64,000 bases of DNA. It comes from Halorubellus sp. JP-L1 (GTDB taxonomy: Archaea; Halobacteriota; Halobacteria; Halobacteriales; Natrialbaceae). The notes beneath the pieces were generated by a model that was not told where the DNA came from, did not search any database, and worked only from the letters and a program-made list of their open reading frames with translations. The translations under genes were made by a program, and so were the position numbers. The DNA lies in assembly GCF_011440375.1 (NCBI RefSeq), contig NZ_JAAOIR010000005.1, positions 62,001 through 126,000 of the forward strand. The letters run 5' to 3'. Positions 33,957 to 42,607 of this stretch are shown piece by piece. How positions within the stretch are numbered: the first letter of the stretch is position 1; every line of letters begins with the position of its first letter.

Positions 33957-35012
33957 CTAATGGCCCCCCACCTCCTGGACGCCGTAGAGCCCCTGTGGCT
34001 TCACGACGAGGACCGCGACGAGGATCGCGAACACGACGACCTCCGGCAGCCAGCTCATCGTGACGAGGACGTTCTGGAACCACCACGTCATCGTCGCGTC
34101 CGCGAGCCCGACGACGAGCGCCGCGACGACGGTGCCCTTGAACGTCCCGAGGCCACCGACGATGACGACGACGAACGCCGGCAGGAGCGCCTCCGCGCCG
34201 ACGGTGACGCTCGCACCCCAGCCGGGGTCCCACATGAGGAGCGCGCCGGCGACGCCCGTGAGGCCCGCACCGATGCCGAACACGACCGTGAACACGCGTC
34301 GGACGTCGATGCCGAGCGCCTCCGCCATCTCCGAGTCCTCGCTGCCCGCGCGGATGAACAGCCCGTACCGCGTGCGGGTGAGGAACAGCCAGACGGCGGC
34401 GACGACGACCACGCCCAGCACGATCTCGAAGAGATCCATGCCCTCGACGGTCAGCCCGAAGTACGTGTGGTTCTCGCGGAACCAGTCCGGCCTGGTCCCG
34501 AGCGCCTCCTGCCACGCGCTCCGGGGCTGGAGCCCGTAGAAGTCCACGATCATCCGCACGACCTCGTCGATGACGAGCGTCAACCCGAACGTGAGCAGGA
34601 TCTGGTAGAGCGGCGGCCGGTCGTACAGCGGCCGGATGAGCTTCGTCTCGACGACGCCACCGAGCGCGGCGACGGCCGCGAACGCGACCACGACCGCGAC
34701 GAAGAACAGCGCCACGCGCGTCGCGATACTGTCGCCACTGCTCACGACGAGCACCATCACGAGGCCCGCGACGTACGCGCCGACGATCGTGAACGACCCG
34801 TGCGCGAAGTTCAGGACGCCCATCAACCCGAAGATGAGCGTCAACCCGACCGCGAGCAGCGCGAACACCGCCGCCTTCGCGAGCCCGTCCACGAGGACGC
34901 CCGCGAGATTCGACGGCGAGAGGAACTCGACGAAGTCCCCGACGATCGCCACGATCGGGACGCCAGCGAGTCCGTCGAGGAACGCCGCGAAGACGACCGT
35001 CGCGACGTCCAT
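33957..35012 (-). CDS. livH: Branched-chain-type ABC transporter permease LivH
   Basis: This 351-residue permease has eight or more helices and the family sequence LLAVGLTLIFGLMGVLNFAHGSFTIVGAYVAG. The EAA-like loop reads RYGLFIRAGSEDSEMAEALGIDVRRVFTVVFGIGAGLTGVAGAL, followed by the channel-lining segment VVVIVGGLGTFKGTVVAALVVGL. The start at 35012 overlaps the livF stop (TGATG), so it is coupled. It forms the translocation pore with LivM. Confidence 0.9.
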   Translation of the reverse strand: MDVATVVFAAFLDGLAGVPIVAIVGDFVEFLSPSNLAGVLVDGLAKAAVFALLAVGLTLIFGLMGVLNFAHGSFTIVGAYVAGLVMVLVVSSGDSIATRVALFFVAVVVAFAAVAALGGVVETKLIRPLYDRPPLYQILLTFGLTLVIDEVVRMIVDFYGLQPRSAWQEALGTRPDWFRENHTYFGLTVEGMDLFEIVLGVVVVAAVWLFLTRTRYGLFIRAGSEDSEMAEALGIDVRRVFTVVFGIGAGLTGVAGALLMWDPGWGASVTVGAEALLPAFVVVIVGGLGTFKGTVVAALVVGLADATMTWWFQNVLVTMSWLPEVVVFAILVAVLVVKPQGLYGVQEVGGH

Positions 35013-35776
35013 CACGCTAGATACCTCCGGATGCGTTCGTCGTCGGCGGTCACGCCCTCGGTACTCCCGCTCTCGACGACGCGTCCGTTGTCGACGAGGT
35101 AGAAGCGGTCCGCGAGGTCCATCGCGAGCGGGAAGTTCTGCTCGACGAGCAGGAGCGATGCCTCCTCGCTGACGCGCTGTAGGGCGTCCGCGACCGTCTG
35201 CACGATCTGGGGCGCCAGCCCCTCGCTCGGCTCGTCGACGAGCAGGAGGTCGTTCTCGCCGACGAGGCCGCGCGCGATCGCAACCATCTGCTGCTGGCCG
35301 CCCGAGAGGTCGCCGGCCTTCCGGTCGCGGTGCTCGCGGAGTTCCGGGAACGTCTCCAGGGCCTCCTCGAGCTTCGCGTCGACCCGCTCGGCTTCCTTGA
35401 CCGCGACGCCGACGTTCTCCGCGACCGTCAGCTCCTCGAACATCCGCCGGTCCTCGGGAATCCACCCGACGCCGCGGTGCGCGAGCTCGTGCGTCGGCTC
35501 GCCCGTGACGTCCTCCCCGCGCAGGCGAACCGTGCCTTCGCGCGGCGGCGTCAACTGGAGTGCGGCGCGGAGCGTCGTCGTCTTCCCGACCCCGTTCCGG
35601 CCGATGAGCGCGACCGTCTCCCCGCGGTCGACCGCGAGACTCACGCCCTCGAGGACGTGGCTCTCGCCGTAGTACGCGTGCACGTCCTCCATCTCGAGGA
35701 GCGGCGCGTCCTGCGGCTCGCCGTTCTCGACCGAACTCGGCGACGCCGCGTCGTCGCTCCCGTGCTCGGCGCTCAC
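35012..35776 (-). CDS. livF: Branched-chain-type ABC transporter ATPase LivF
   Basis: The product has 254 residues. An acidic leader of about 28 residues precedes the nucleotide-binding domain: Walker A GRNGVGKTT (about 58-66), Q-loop near LQLTPPREG, signature LSGGQQQMVAIARGL, Walker B LLLVDEPSEGLAPQIV and the switch His replaced by Gln in LLVEQNFPLAMDLADRF. That Gln is normal for LivF. The C-terminus IRRYLA is also family-typical. It works with LivG to power uptake. It overlaps livG by 4 bp. Confidence 0.92.
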   Translation of the reverse strand: MSAEHGSDDAASPSSVENGEPQDAPLLEMEDVHAYYGESHVLEGVSLAVDRGETVALIGRNGVGKTTTLRAALQLTPPREGTVRLRGEDVTGEPTHELAHRGVGWIPEDRRMFEELTVAENVGVAVKEAERVDAKLEEALETFPELREHRDRKAGDLSGGQQQMVAIARGLVGENDLLLVDEPSEGLAPQIVQTVADALQRVSEEASLLLVEQNFPLAMDLADRFYLVDNGRVVESGSTEGVTADDERIRRYLA

Positions 35777-36621
35777 GCCGCACCACCGCCGGCCGTGGCC
35801 GCGTCGTCGTCGCTCCCCGCGTCGTCGCCGGCACTATCGCTTGCAGTCACATCGTCTTCGCTCCCGTATCCACCGAGGTACGCCTCGCGGACGCGCTCGT
35901 CCGCCCGGACCGCTTCCGGCTCGCCGTCCGCGATGAGCGCGCCGCGATGCAGGACCGAGATGCGGTCCGCGAGGTCCATCACGACGTCCATGTTGTGCTC
36001 GACGAGCAGGACCGCGTGGTCCTGCGCGATGTCCCGGATCAGCTCGACGACGTCGTCGACGCTCTCGCTCGACACGCCGGCAGCCGGTTCGTCGAGCAGG
36101 AGCAAGTCCGGGTCGCCCGCGAGCGCGATCGCGAGCTCCAGGCTGCGCTTCTCGCCGTGACTCAACGCCTGCGCCGGCCGGTCCGCGAGCGCGCCGAGGC
36201 CGACGCGGTCGAGGATCGCCGCCGCCTCCTCGTGGTACGCCTCGAGGCCGTCGGCGTGCCGCCAGAACCGGTGCGTGTCCGACCCGTGCGCTTGCGCGGC
36301 GACGCGGACGTTCTCGCGCACCGTACTCGTCGGGAAGATATTCGTCACCTGGTAGGATCGGTGGATGCCGGCCTGGGCCGTCTCGTGCGTGTTCAGGCCC
36401 GTGACGTCCAGCCACTCGCCGTCGTCGCGGAACTCCACGGTCCCAGCAGACGGCGCGAGCGACCCCGTCAGGAGGTTGAAAAAGGTCGTCTTCCCCGCGC
36501 CGTTCGGGCCGATGAGCGCGACGGTCTCGCCAGTCGACAGCGAGAAGTCGACGTCGTCCACGGCCGTCACGCCACCGAAGTGCTTCTCCAGCCCGTGCGT
36601 TCGCAGTAGTTCCTGCCCCAT
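35773..36621 (-). CDS. livG: Branched-chain-type ABC transporter ATPase LivG
   Basis: The product has 282 residues with Walker A GPNGAGKTTFFNLLTG (about 39-54), the LivG-specific insert IHRSYQVTNIFPTSTVRENV, a signature reading LSHGEKRSLELAIAL, Walker B LLLLDEPAAGVSSESV and His in LLVEHNMDVVMDLADRI. The C-terminal 30 residues are a low-complexity Asp/Ala tail. In bacteria the signature is LSYGQQR; here LSHGEKR is acceptable. It is 4 bp from livJ and cotranscribed. Confidence 0.92.
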   Translation of the reverse strand: MGQELLRTHGLEKHFGGVTAVDDVDFSLSTGETVALIGPNGAGKTTFFNLLTGSLAPSAGTVEFRDDGEWLDVTGLNTHETAQAGIHRSYQVTNIFPTSTVRENVRVAAQAHGSDTHRFWRHADGLEAYHEEAAAILDRVGLGALADRPAQALSHGEKRSLELAIALAGDPDLLLLDEPAAGVSSESVDDVVELIRDIAQDHAVLLVEHNMDVVMDLADRISVLHRGALIADGEPEAVRADERVREAYLGGYGSEDDVTASDSAGDDAGSDDDAATAGGGAA

Positions 36622-36625
36622 CGGC

Positions 36626-38044
36626 CTACAGCGAGCAGTCCATGCTTCCCCGCGGGATCGTCGTCTGGTCCTTGTCGACGCGAGCGACCGGCGCGCTCGG
36701 CTGGATGCTCGCCCCCCAGTACTCCGACCACTGGTCCTCGGTCGGGACCGGGTACGCGACCGTCATCTCCGACCGCGCCTGGTTGTTGTACTCCTGGTAG
36801 ATGTACCCGTTCTCGCCCTTCGGCGTGTCCGTCACCGTCATCCCACTCATCGCGTCCACGAGGTCGACGCCGTCCGTCGACCCCGACGCCTGCACCGCCT
36901 GATGGAACGACGACGCCGCCGTGAACGTCCCCGACGTGAACAGGTCCGGGACCTTCCCGTATGCGGACGTGTACATGTCGACGAACGCCGAGTTGATCTC
37001 GTTGTCGTACTGGTTCCAGTGATAGCGCGTCGTGAACGGCCCGATCTTCGCGTCGCGGACCTTCTGCTCGGTGAGTTCGCCGTCGATGAGGTTCTCGAGG
37101 AGCCCCCCGACGACCGAGTTCGTGATCTCGGTCGCGAACCCGCCGAAGATGCGGACGTCGTAGTTCGCACCCGCGGTCATGAAGTTCGGGAGCGTCGCGA
37201 CCGTGAACCCGCCGACGACGCCCTGTGCGCCCGCGTCGACAGCCTGCTGGAACAGGCCGTCGAACTCGTCGTACCCCTGCGGGACGAAGCGCTCGCCGAC
37301 GATCTCGACGTCGTTGGCCTCCAGGACCTCCCGGTAGTTCTGGACGACCGCGCGACCGAACGAGTAGTCCGCACCCATCAGGAACACGCGCTCGACGTCC
37401 GTCTCCTCGGCGACGTACTTCCCGCCCGACCGCGCGTCCATCGCGGTGTTCTCGTTCGCGCGGAACACCTGCGGCGAGCACGTCTGTGCGCTCGACGTGA
37501 TGCTCGCCGACGCCGCCGGCCCCGCCATGTACGGGATGTCGACCTCGCTCGTGTTTATCACGGTGTCGACGACGCGCTGTGCGGCCGCCGAACTCGAGCA
37601 CCCGAACAGCGCGTCGACGCCCTCGTCCTGCGCGAGGTTCGTCGCGACGGTCTGCGCGCGGTCCGCGGAGAACTCGGTGTCGCGGAACACGAGCTCCCAC
37701 GTCACGTCCCCGTCCTCGACCGTCGTCGTCCCCTCCGAGACGCCCGTCAGCGGGTCGCTATCGGTCTTGTACGCGAGCCCCGACAGGAACCCCCAGATTG
37801 ACTGCATCCCGTAGTACTGGAGGTCGCCGCTCATCGGCTGCATCACGCCGATCTTCACGGTCCCGCTCGCTGAGACGTCCGCCTGCGTCGTCGTCTGCCC
37901 GGTCGTTCCACCGCCGTCGGTCTCCGTACCGCCGTCGGTCGCCGTCTCCGTTCCGTTCCCCGTAGTACACCCGGCGGCGCCACCGATTCCCGCCGCGGCG
38001 ATCGCTCCCAGCATCCGTCTTCGTGACACGTGCACGCGACTCAT
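36626..38044 (-). CDS. Branched-chain-type ABC transporter substrate-binding lipoprotein
   Basis: This 472-residue extracytoplasmic protein has a twin-arginine signal (VSRRRMLGAIAAAGIGG), lipobox with Cys26 (GGAAGCTTG) and a Thr/Gly-rich linker before the periplasmic-binding fold: VKIGVMQPMSGDLQYYGMQ, LAQDEGVDALFGCSSSAAAQRV, VERVFLMGADYSFGRAVVQNYREVL and VDAGAQGVVGGFTVATLPNF. It is the type I fold of the LivJ/urea/amide-binding group. Since the downstream genes encode acyl-CoA chemistry, the ligand could be a carboxylate rather than an amino acid. It is the first gene of the operon. Confidence 0.9.
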   Translation of the reverse strand: MSRVHVSRRRMLGAIAAAGIGGAAGCTTGNGTETATDGGTETDGGGTTGQTTTQADVSASGTVKIGVMQPMSGDLQYYGMQSIWGFLSGLAYKTDSDPLTGVSEGTTTVEDGDVTWELVFRDTEFSADRAQTVATNLAQDEGVDALFGCSSSAAAQRVVDTVINTSEVDIPYMAGPAASASITSSAQTCSPQVFRANENTAMDARSGGKYVAEETDVERVFLMGADYSFGRAVVQNYREVLEANDVEIVGERFVPQGYDEFDGLFQQAVDAGAQGVVGGFTVATLPNFMTAGANYDVRIFGGFATEITNSVVGGLLENLIDGELTEQKVRDAKIGPFTTRYHWNQYDNEINSAFVDMYTSAYGKVPDLFTSGTFTAASSFHQAVQASGSTDGVDLVDAMSGMTVTDTPKGENGYIYQEYNNQARSEMTVAYPVPTEDQWSEYWGASIQPSAPVARVDKDQTTIPRGSMDCSL

Positions 38045-38085
38045 GACAGGAACACTGTGGCACGCACAGCGGCAAAGATTGCGAC

Positions 38086-38099
38086 GTTAACGTGTTAAC
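38086..38099. promoter_or_regulatory. Paired GTTAAC boxes upstream of the Liv operon
   Basis: GTTAACGTGTTAAC, two GTTAAC palindromes 2 bp apart (8-bp centre spacing), lies 42-55 bp before the substrate-binding protein start. A related ACATGTTAAC occurs at 42561-42570 before the MaoC gene, and GTTAATGTGCTACCGTTAC follows the HTH start at 38971. It could be a regulator site or a TATA-like element. Confidence 0.5.
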
Positions 38100-38120
38100 A
38101 TCAGCCCAGCGACTCGTCCA

Positions 38121-38212
38121 CCATCGTCGAATCGACTCCGCCAGCGTCGAATCGACTCCGCCAGCGTCGAATCGACTCCGCCAGCGTCGAATCGACTCCG
38201 CCAGCGTCGAAC
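38121..38212. repeat. 20-bp tandem repeat between the HTH gene and the Liv operon
   Basis: The unit CCAGCGTCGAATCGACTCCG occurs at 38121 (one change), 38141, 38161 and 38181, with a partial copy from 38201. The period is not a multiple of three. The central CGAATCGACTCCG contains a short inverted element (CGAATCG), so each unit could be a protein site, but no function is indicated. Confidence 0.9.
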
Positions 38213-38232
38213 TCGCGTCCGTCGACATCGGA

Positions 38233-38281
38233 GTCCGACACGGTCGTCGAGTTCGGCGTCCGACTCAGTCGTCGAGTTCGG
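38233..38281. repeat. 25-bp duplication of the 3' end of the HTH gene
   Basis: Bases 38258-38281 (last codons and stop of the HTH gene on the minus strand, GAACTCGACGACTGAGTCGG) are repeated at 38233-38256 with three changes; the stop context TGA becomes CGT in the copy. The copy lies downstream of the stop. Confidence 0.82.
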
Positions 38282-38969
38282 AGAGCGCGTCGACGACGCG
38301 CTCGACCATCTTCCGCTCGCCGCGGCGGAGGTTCTTCGACACCGCGGGCTTGGAGACGTCGAACTCCTCGGCGAGGTCGCCGAGGTTCGTCTGCCGCGGA
38401 CTCTCGAAGTATCCGCCGCTGGCCGCGGATTCGAGCGTCTGGCGCTCCACGTCCGAGAGATCGCGGCAGCCGTCGACGAGCGTCATCGCCGCCGCCGCGT
38501 TCTGCACGACGTCGTTCATCTGCGGGAGGGTCACCTCGTCGCGCTCGACGACGTCGAACTCGTTGTCCTTCTCGAGTTCGCTGAGCGTCCCGTCGGCCTT
38601 CGACGCCTGGTCGAAGCCGACGTGCCACGTCTCCGAGCCGTCCGCGATGTAGAACGGCCCCGTGATGTAGCCGTCGTTCCCCCGAATCGTCCCCATCGCC
38701 TCGGTCTCCCCCATGACGGTCTTGAGGTGCGCGACGTCGTCGCGCTTCGCGAGGAGGTCGACCTCGTGCATGTTGTCGTGCGTCTGGAGCGCCGACAGCC
38801 CGTTGTCGAGCGCGCCGCGGTCGGCGGCCTCGACGACCATCCGACACTCGAGTTCCTCGGCGACCGGGTGGAACTCCCAGTGCGCGGCAGCGAACTCGAC
38901 GTCGTGGTCGGTCGTGGTGTCGATGAACGGGCAGTCGTACTGCTCCATATCCATCGCGAGGTCGATCAT
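38265..38969 (-). CDS. Bat-like HTH transcriptional regulator (HTH_10 family)
   Basis: The product has 234 residues. The N-terminal two thirds form the sensor-like region of bacterio-opsin-activator relatives (EFHPVAEELECRMVVEA). The C-terminal HTH_10 domain starts LSDVERQTLESAASGGYFESPRQTNLGDLAEEFDVSKPAVSKNLRRGERKMVERV, with the typical LT/QxE...A...GYFE/YP opening (written here in part only). It probably regulates the adjacent Liv operon or the acyl-CoA genes. ATG 38969 is chosen; the longer frame contains an Arg-rich shadow. No PAS or GAF domain is visible. Confidence 0.87.
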   Translation of the reverse strand: MIDLAMDMEQYDCPFIDTTTDHDVEFAAAHWEFHPVAEELECRMVVEAADRGALDNGLSALQTHDNMHEVDLLAKRDDVAHLKTVMGETEAMGTIRGNDGYITGPFYIADGSETWHVGFDQASKADGTLSELEKDNEFDVVERDEVTLPQMNDVVQNAAAAMTLVDGCRDLSDVERQTLESAASGGYFESPRQTNLGDLAEEFDVSKPAVSKNLRRGERKMVERVVDALSELDD

Positions 38970-39157
38970 GGTTAATGTGCTACCGTTACACAAGCATCGT
39001 CGCGTTCGTTCATAAGCGTTTTCTTCCAGATGACCGGGGCGAAGCGTACGAACTCGACGCGAAGCTTTGGTTTCCAAGTCCCAGTCGACGACCGCGGACG
39101 CGACCATCGACGCGAGTGCCGCCACCACTATCCGGCCCGACCGCGAACCGCCGCCCG

Positions 39158-39961
39158 ATGCCGACCGACCACGTCGCCGTCGGCGTCGACGCAGCCCCCG
39201 ACGGCTGGGTCGCCGTTCGAATGCGCGACCACGAGTACGAACGAGTCGACCACTACACGGACGACGAAGCCACGGAGAGCGCGTTCCGCGACCTCTGGGC
39301 GGACCACGCCGACGCGGACGTCGTCCTCGTCGACGTCCCCATCGGACTCCCCGAAGATATGGCTGCCAGAGCGCCCGAGCGCGAAGCTCGAAACCGCCTG
39401 GGAGCACGGTCCCGGAGCGTGTTCAACGTCCCAATCCGTCCGATCCTCGAATCCGAAACGTACGCGGACGCGAACGCAACGCAGAAGGACCGCGAGCAGG
39501 ACGGCCGGGGGCTGATGAAGCAGACGTTCAACGTCGTCCCGCGCATCCGCGAGGTCGACGAAGTGCTGCGGGCGAGCGACCTCGACGCGACCCAGGACGT
39601 CGTCCGCGAATCCCACCCCGAGGTCTGCTTCTGGGCGCTCGACGACGAAGCGCCGATGACGTACTCGAAGACGGGGCACCCGGCGGCCGCGCACTGGGAG
39701 CGCGTCGGCGTGCTCGCGTCCGTCCACGCGAACGACCCCCTCCACGACGACGAGGACGCGTTCCACGACGCGCTCGCGACCGCCGGAAACGAACTGCTCG
39801 GGTGGGACGGGCCAGCGCTCTCGAACGACGACCTCCTCGACGCGTTCGCGCTCGCGGTTACCGGAAGCACGCTCACCGGCGACCTGCAGACGCTCCCCGT
39901 CGAGCCGGTCACGGACGACGAAGGGCTGCGGATGGAGATGGCGTACGCGACACTGCCGTGA
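39158..39961 (+). CDS. DUF429 family protein (RNase H-like fold)
   Basis: The product has 267 residues. It starts MPTDHVAVGVDAAPDGWVAVRM with the first acidic residue of an RNase H-like core (VGVDAAP), then VVLVDVPIGLPEDMAARAPEREARNRLGARSRSVFNVP, RESHPEVCFWAL and DDLLDAFALAVTG with a final acidic residue. These features define DUF429. Nuclease activity is proposed for the fold but not shown. ATG 39158 matches the family start; the upstream frame is Arg-rich. Confidence 0.87.
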   Translation: MPTDHVAVGVDAAPDGWVAVRMRDHEYERVDHYTDDEATESAFRDLWADHADADVVLVDVPIGLPEDMAARAPEREARNRLGARSRSVFNVPIRPILESETYADANATQKDREQDGRGLMKQTFNVVPRIREVDEVLRASDLDATQDVVRESHPEVCFWALDDEAPMTYSKTGHPAAAHWERVGVLASVHANDPLHDDEDAFHDALATAGNELLGWDGPALSNDDLLDAFALAVTGSTLTGDLQTLPVEPVTDDEGLRMEMAYATLP

Positions 39962-40009
39962 GGATTCGATCCGTCCACGTGACTCCATCGCGCGGACTCG
40001 AATCGACGC

Positions 40010-41671
40010 CTACGCGCCCTCGCCGAACCGCTCCTCGATTGCGCCCCGGTCGATCTTCGACGGGCCGCTCGTCGGCATCTCGTCGACGAACGCCAGGTGC
40101 GCGGGTATCTTGAACCGCGCGAGCTTCCCGTCGCAGAACGCCTCCAGGTCCGCGAGCGTCAACGATTCGTCTCCCTGCACGACCGCCTTCCCGACCTCGC
40201 CCCACGTGTCGTCGGGGACGGGGACGACGACGACGTCGTCGACCTTCGCGTGCTGGCTGAGGACGTCCTCGACCTCCGCCGGGTAGACGTTCTCGCCGCC
40301 CGAGACGAACATCTCCTTCTTCCGGCCCTCGATGTGGACGTAGCCGTCCGCGTCGACCCTGGCGAGGTCGCCCGTCGACACCCAAGCCGGTTCCGCGCCG
40401 CCGTCGTCGGCCTCGCCATCGGCGTCGTCCGTCCCGTCGCGAGCGCCGAACGTCGCTCTCGACTCCTCGGGCGCTCGCCAGTAGCGGTCGCCGGCGTGCG
40501 GGCTCGCCAGCTCCAGTTCGCCGACCGCGCCCTGGTCGCGCTCGCGGCCGTCGTCGTCGACGACGCGCGCGTCGACGTGCATCGCGGGCACGCCGACGCT
40601 GTCGGCCTTCTCGCGTGTCCAGCCCTCGGGCATCGCGAAGTTGTTCGGCCCGCACTCCGTGAGGCCGTACCCCTGCGAGAGGTCGACGCCGCGATCCCAC
40701 CACGCCTCCATGACGCTCTGCCGGCACGGGCCGCCGCCGGACTTCGCGAACCGCAGCGTCGAGAGGTCCGCCTCCGCCCACCCGTCGGCCGCCGTCATCA
40801 TCCGCAGGACGGCGGGGACCGCGACCAGCACGGTCGCGTCGTCCTCGTCGACGATCCCGAGCACCTGCTCGGCGTCGAACTCGCGCGCGATCACGACCTC
40901 CGCGCCGAGGTGGAACAGGGGGACGGTGAGGACGTTCCATCCGCCCGTGTGGAACATCGGGAACACCATCGGCGTCACGTCCTCCGGGCGCAGCCCCCAC
41001 GCCGTGATCGTGTTGAACGAGTTCCACGCGATGGAGCCGTGCGTGAGCACCGTCTCCTTCGGCGTCCCCGTCGACCCGCCCGTGTGCAGGAACACGTGCG
41101 CGTCGTCCATCCCGAGGTCGGGACCGTCGAACGCCGAGGTGTCGTCGGGAACCGCCTCGTCGAAGGCGTCGTACCGCGAGTCGCCGAGCCCCAGGACGGG
41201 GCCGTCGTAGTCGCAGGCGTCGTGGGCGAGCGCCGCCGCGACGTCGTCGTCGAACGCACCCTCCACGACCACGAGCGACGGCGCGACGTCCTCGAGTAAC
41301 TCGGCGAGCTCGCGCTCGGCGAGCCGGTGACTGAGCGGCGCGAGCACGCCCCCCGTCTTCCCCGTCGCGAAGAACAGGTCGACGAGCGCGGGGCGGTTCC
41401 GGGAGACGACCGCGACACGGCCGCCGACCGCAGCCTCGCCGACCGCGTCTGCGTTCGGTGCAGATTCGGCGGCATCGCTGTCCGCACTGACGCCGTGCGC
41501 GGCGAGCAAGCGCGCGGTCGCGTTCGCGCGCTCGTCGAGTTCGCGGTACGTGAACGCCTCGCCCGTCGTCGCGTCCCGCAACCCGACCGCGTCCGGCGAC
41601 AGCCGCCGACGGCGCGCGCTCCAGTCCCCCACCCAGTCGTACGGCCGCGACCCGTGCCCGTGGACCGTCAT
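40010..41671 (-). CDS. AMP-forming acyl-CoA synthetase
   Basis: This 553-residue ligase activates a carboxylic acid to acyl-AMP and then acyl-CoA. It has the P-loop HTGGSTGTPKETVLTHGS (196-213), the A5-type motif GYGLTECGP, the hinge motif STGDLARVDADGYVHIEGRKKEMFVSGGENVYPAEVEDVL and the A10 lysine region PTSGPSKIDRGAI. The substrate pocket is not readable by eye, but the context (hydrolase, MaoC hydratase, ABC importer) suggests a fatty or aromatic acid. An acidic insert around residues 65-80 is halophilic. It overlaps the upstream hydrolase by 4 bp. Confidence 0.9.
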   Translation of the reverse strand: MTVHGHGSRPYDWVGDWSARRRRLSPDAVGLRDATTGEAFTYRELDERANATARLLAAHGVSADSDAAESAPNADAVGEAAVGGRVAVVSRNRPALVDLFFATGKTGGVLAPLSHRLAERELAELLEDVAPSLVVVEGAFDDDVAAALAHDACDYDGPVLGLGDSRYDAFDEAVPDDTSAFDGPDLGMDDAHVFLHTGGSTGTPKETVLTHGSIAWNSFNTITAWGLRPEDVTPMVFPMFHTGGWNVLTVPLFHLGAEVVIAREFDAEQVLGIVDEDDATVLVAVPAVLRMMTAADGWAEADLSTLRFAKSGGGPCRQSVMEAWWDRGVDLSQGYGLTECGPNNFAMPEGWTREKADSVGVPAMHVDARVVDDDGRERDQGAVGELELASPHAGDRYWRAPEESRATFGARDGTDDADGEADDGGAEPAWVSTGDLARVDADGYVHIEGRKKEMFVSGGENVYPAEVEDVLSQHAKVDDVVVVPVPDDTWGEVGKAVVQGDESLTLADLEAFCDGKLARFKIPAHLAFVDEMPTSGPSKIDRGAIEERFGEGA

Positions 41672-42519
41672 GCCTCTGCGTCCCCGACTCCGTTCCCGGC
41701 CTCGTCCGCCGCCTCGATGCGGTCGACGTGCGCCCGGAGGCCGTCGGTCACGGCGTCCGGTTCCTCGACGAAGAACAGGTGCGAGCCGCCCTCGTACAGT
41801 TCCAGGTCGCTTTCCGGGAGGTGCTCGTGGACCTGTCGACCGTTCTCGACGGGTAGCACGCGGTCGCCGGTGCCGTGCAGGACGAGCGCCGGCACCTCCA
41901 CCTCGCCGAGCCACGGCGTCGAGTCGAACGCCAGCACCGCCTCCGCCTGCATGTTCCGCGCCGCGTCGCTCGCGTCCGACGCCAGGCGCCAGTCGACGAC
42001 GTCCTCGATCAGGTCCCGATTTCCGGTCCAGAACGACTCCGTCATCGCCGGCCGCATCTTGTGCCTGATCGCTTCGCGCTCGTCCGCGTCCGCTGGCACC
42101 GAGAACATCCGCGCCTGCGTCTCCTCCGGGATGGGGACGGACTCCGGACCGCCGTGGCTCGTACACAGGAGCGTCAGCGACGTCGCGCGGTCGTAGTCGC
42201 GAGCGTACCGCTGCGCGGTCATCCCACCCATGCTCGCGCCGACGACGTGCGCCGACTCGACGCCCTCCGCGTCGAGCACGGCCTCCAGGTCGCTCGCGAA
42301 CGCCGCGATCGAGTACGCCCCGGGATCCTCGGGCGCATCGCTCTCGCCAGTCCCCCGGTTGTCGAACGCGATCGTCCGGTACGCCGAGAGGCGCTCGCGC
42401 TGGAACCGCCACATCCACCGCCCATAGCCCAGTCCCTCGCAGAACGCGACGACGGGCGCGTCCGGCGGCCCGTCGACGTCGTACGCGATACCCACTCCAT
42501 CGTTCCGAACCCGTGGCAT
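41668..42519 (-). CDS. Alpha/beta hydrolase coupled to the acyl-CoA synthetase
   Basis: The product has 283 residues with VVAFCEGLGYGRWMWRFQRERLS, the element FDNRGTGESDAP, nucleophile Ser in VGASMGGMTAQRYARDY, Asp in VLHGTGDRVLPVE and catalytic His in EGGSHLFFVEEP. It resembles 3-oxoadipate-enol-lactonase-like hydrolases. ATG 42519 gives the start MPRVRNDGVGIAYDVDG, typical of the family. The stop overlaps the ligase start in an ATGA, so both are coexpressed; it may hydrolyse an ester or thioester of the ligase substrate. Confidence 0.87.
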   Translation of the reverse strand: MPRVRNDGVGIAYDVDGPPDAPVVAFCEGLGYGRWMWRFQRERLSAYRTIAFDNRGTGESDAPEDPGAYSIAAFASDLEAVLDAEGVESAHVVGASMGGMTAQRYARDYDRATSLTLLCTSHGGPESVPIPEETQARMFSVPADADEREAIRHKMRPAMTESFWTGNRDLIEDVVDWRLASDASDAARNMQAEAVLAFDSTPWLGEVEVPALVLHGTGDRVLPVENGRQVHEHLPESDLELYEGGSHLFFVEEPDAVTDGLRAHVDRIEAADEAGNGVGDAEA

Positions 42520-42607
42520 ACCATCACAGTCAGCCACGAGCACCCTGAATCTCCTGATTTACATGTTAACCCGATAGGCTAATTGCGACCGAGTAACAGG
42601 GACGTAC

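Noticed and set aside
38121-38212. Possible CRISPR array
   Set aside because: Repeats are contiguous with no spacers, and no cas gene is in the window. The same reasoning excludes CRISPR for the arrays at 3438, 43142 and 45345.
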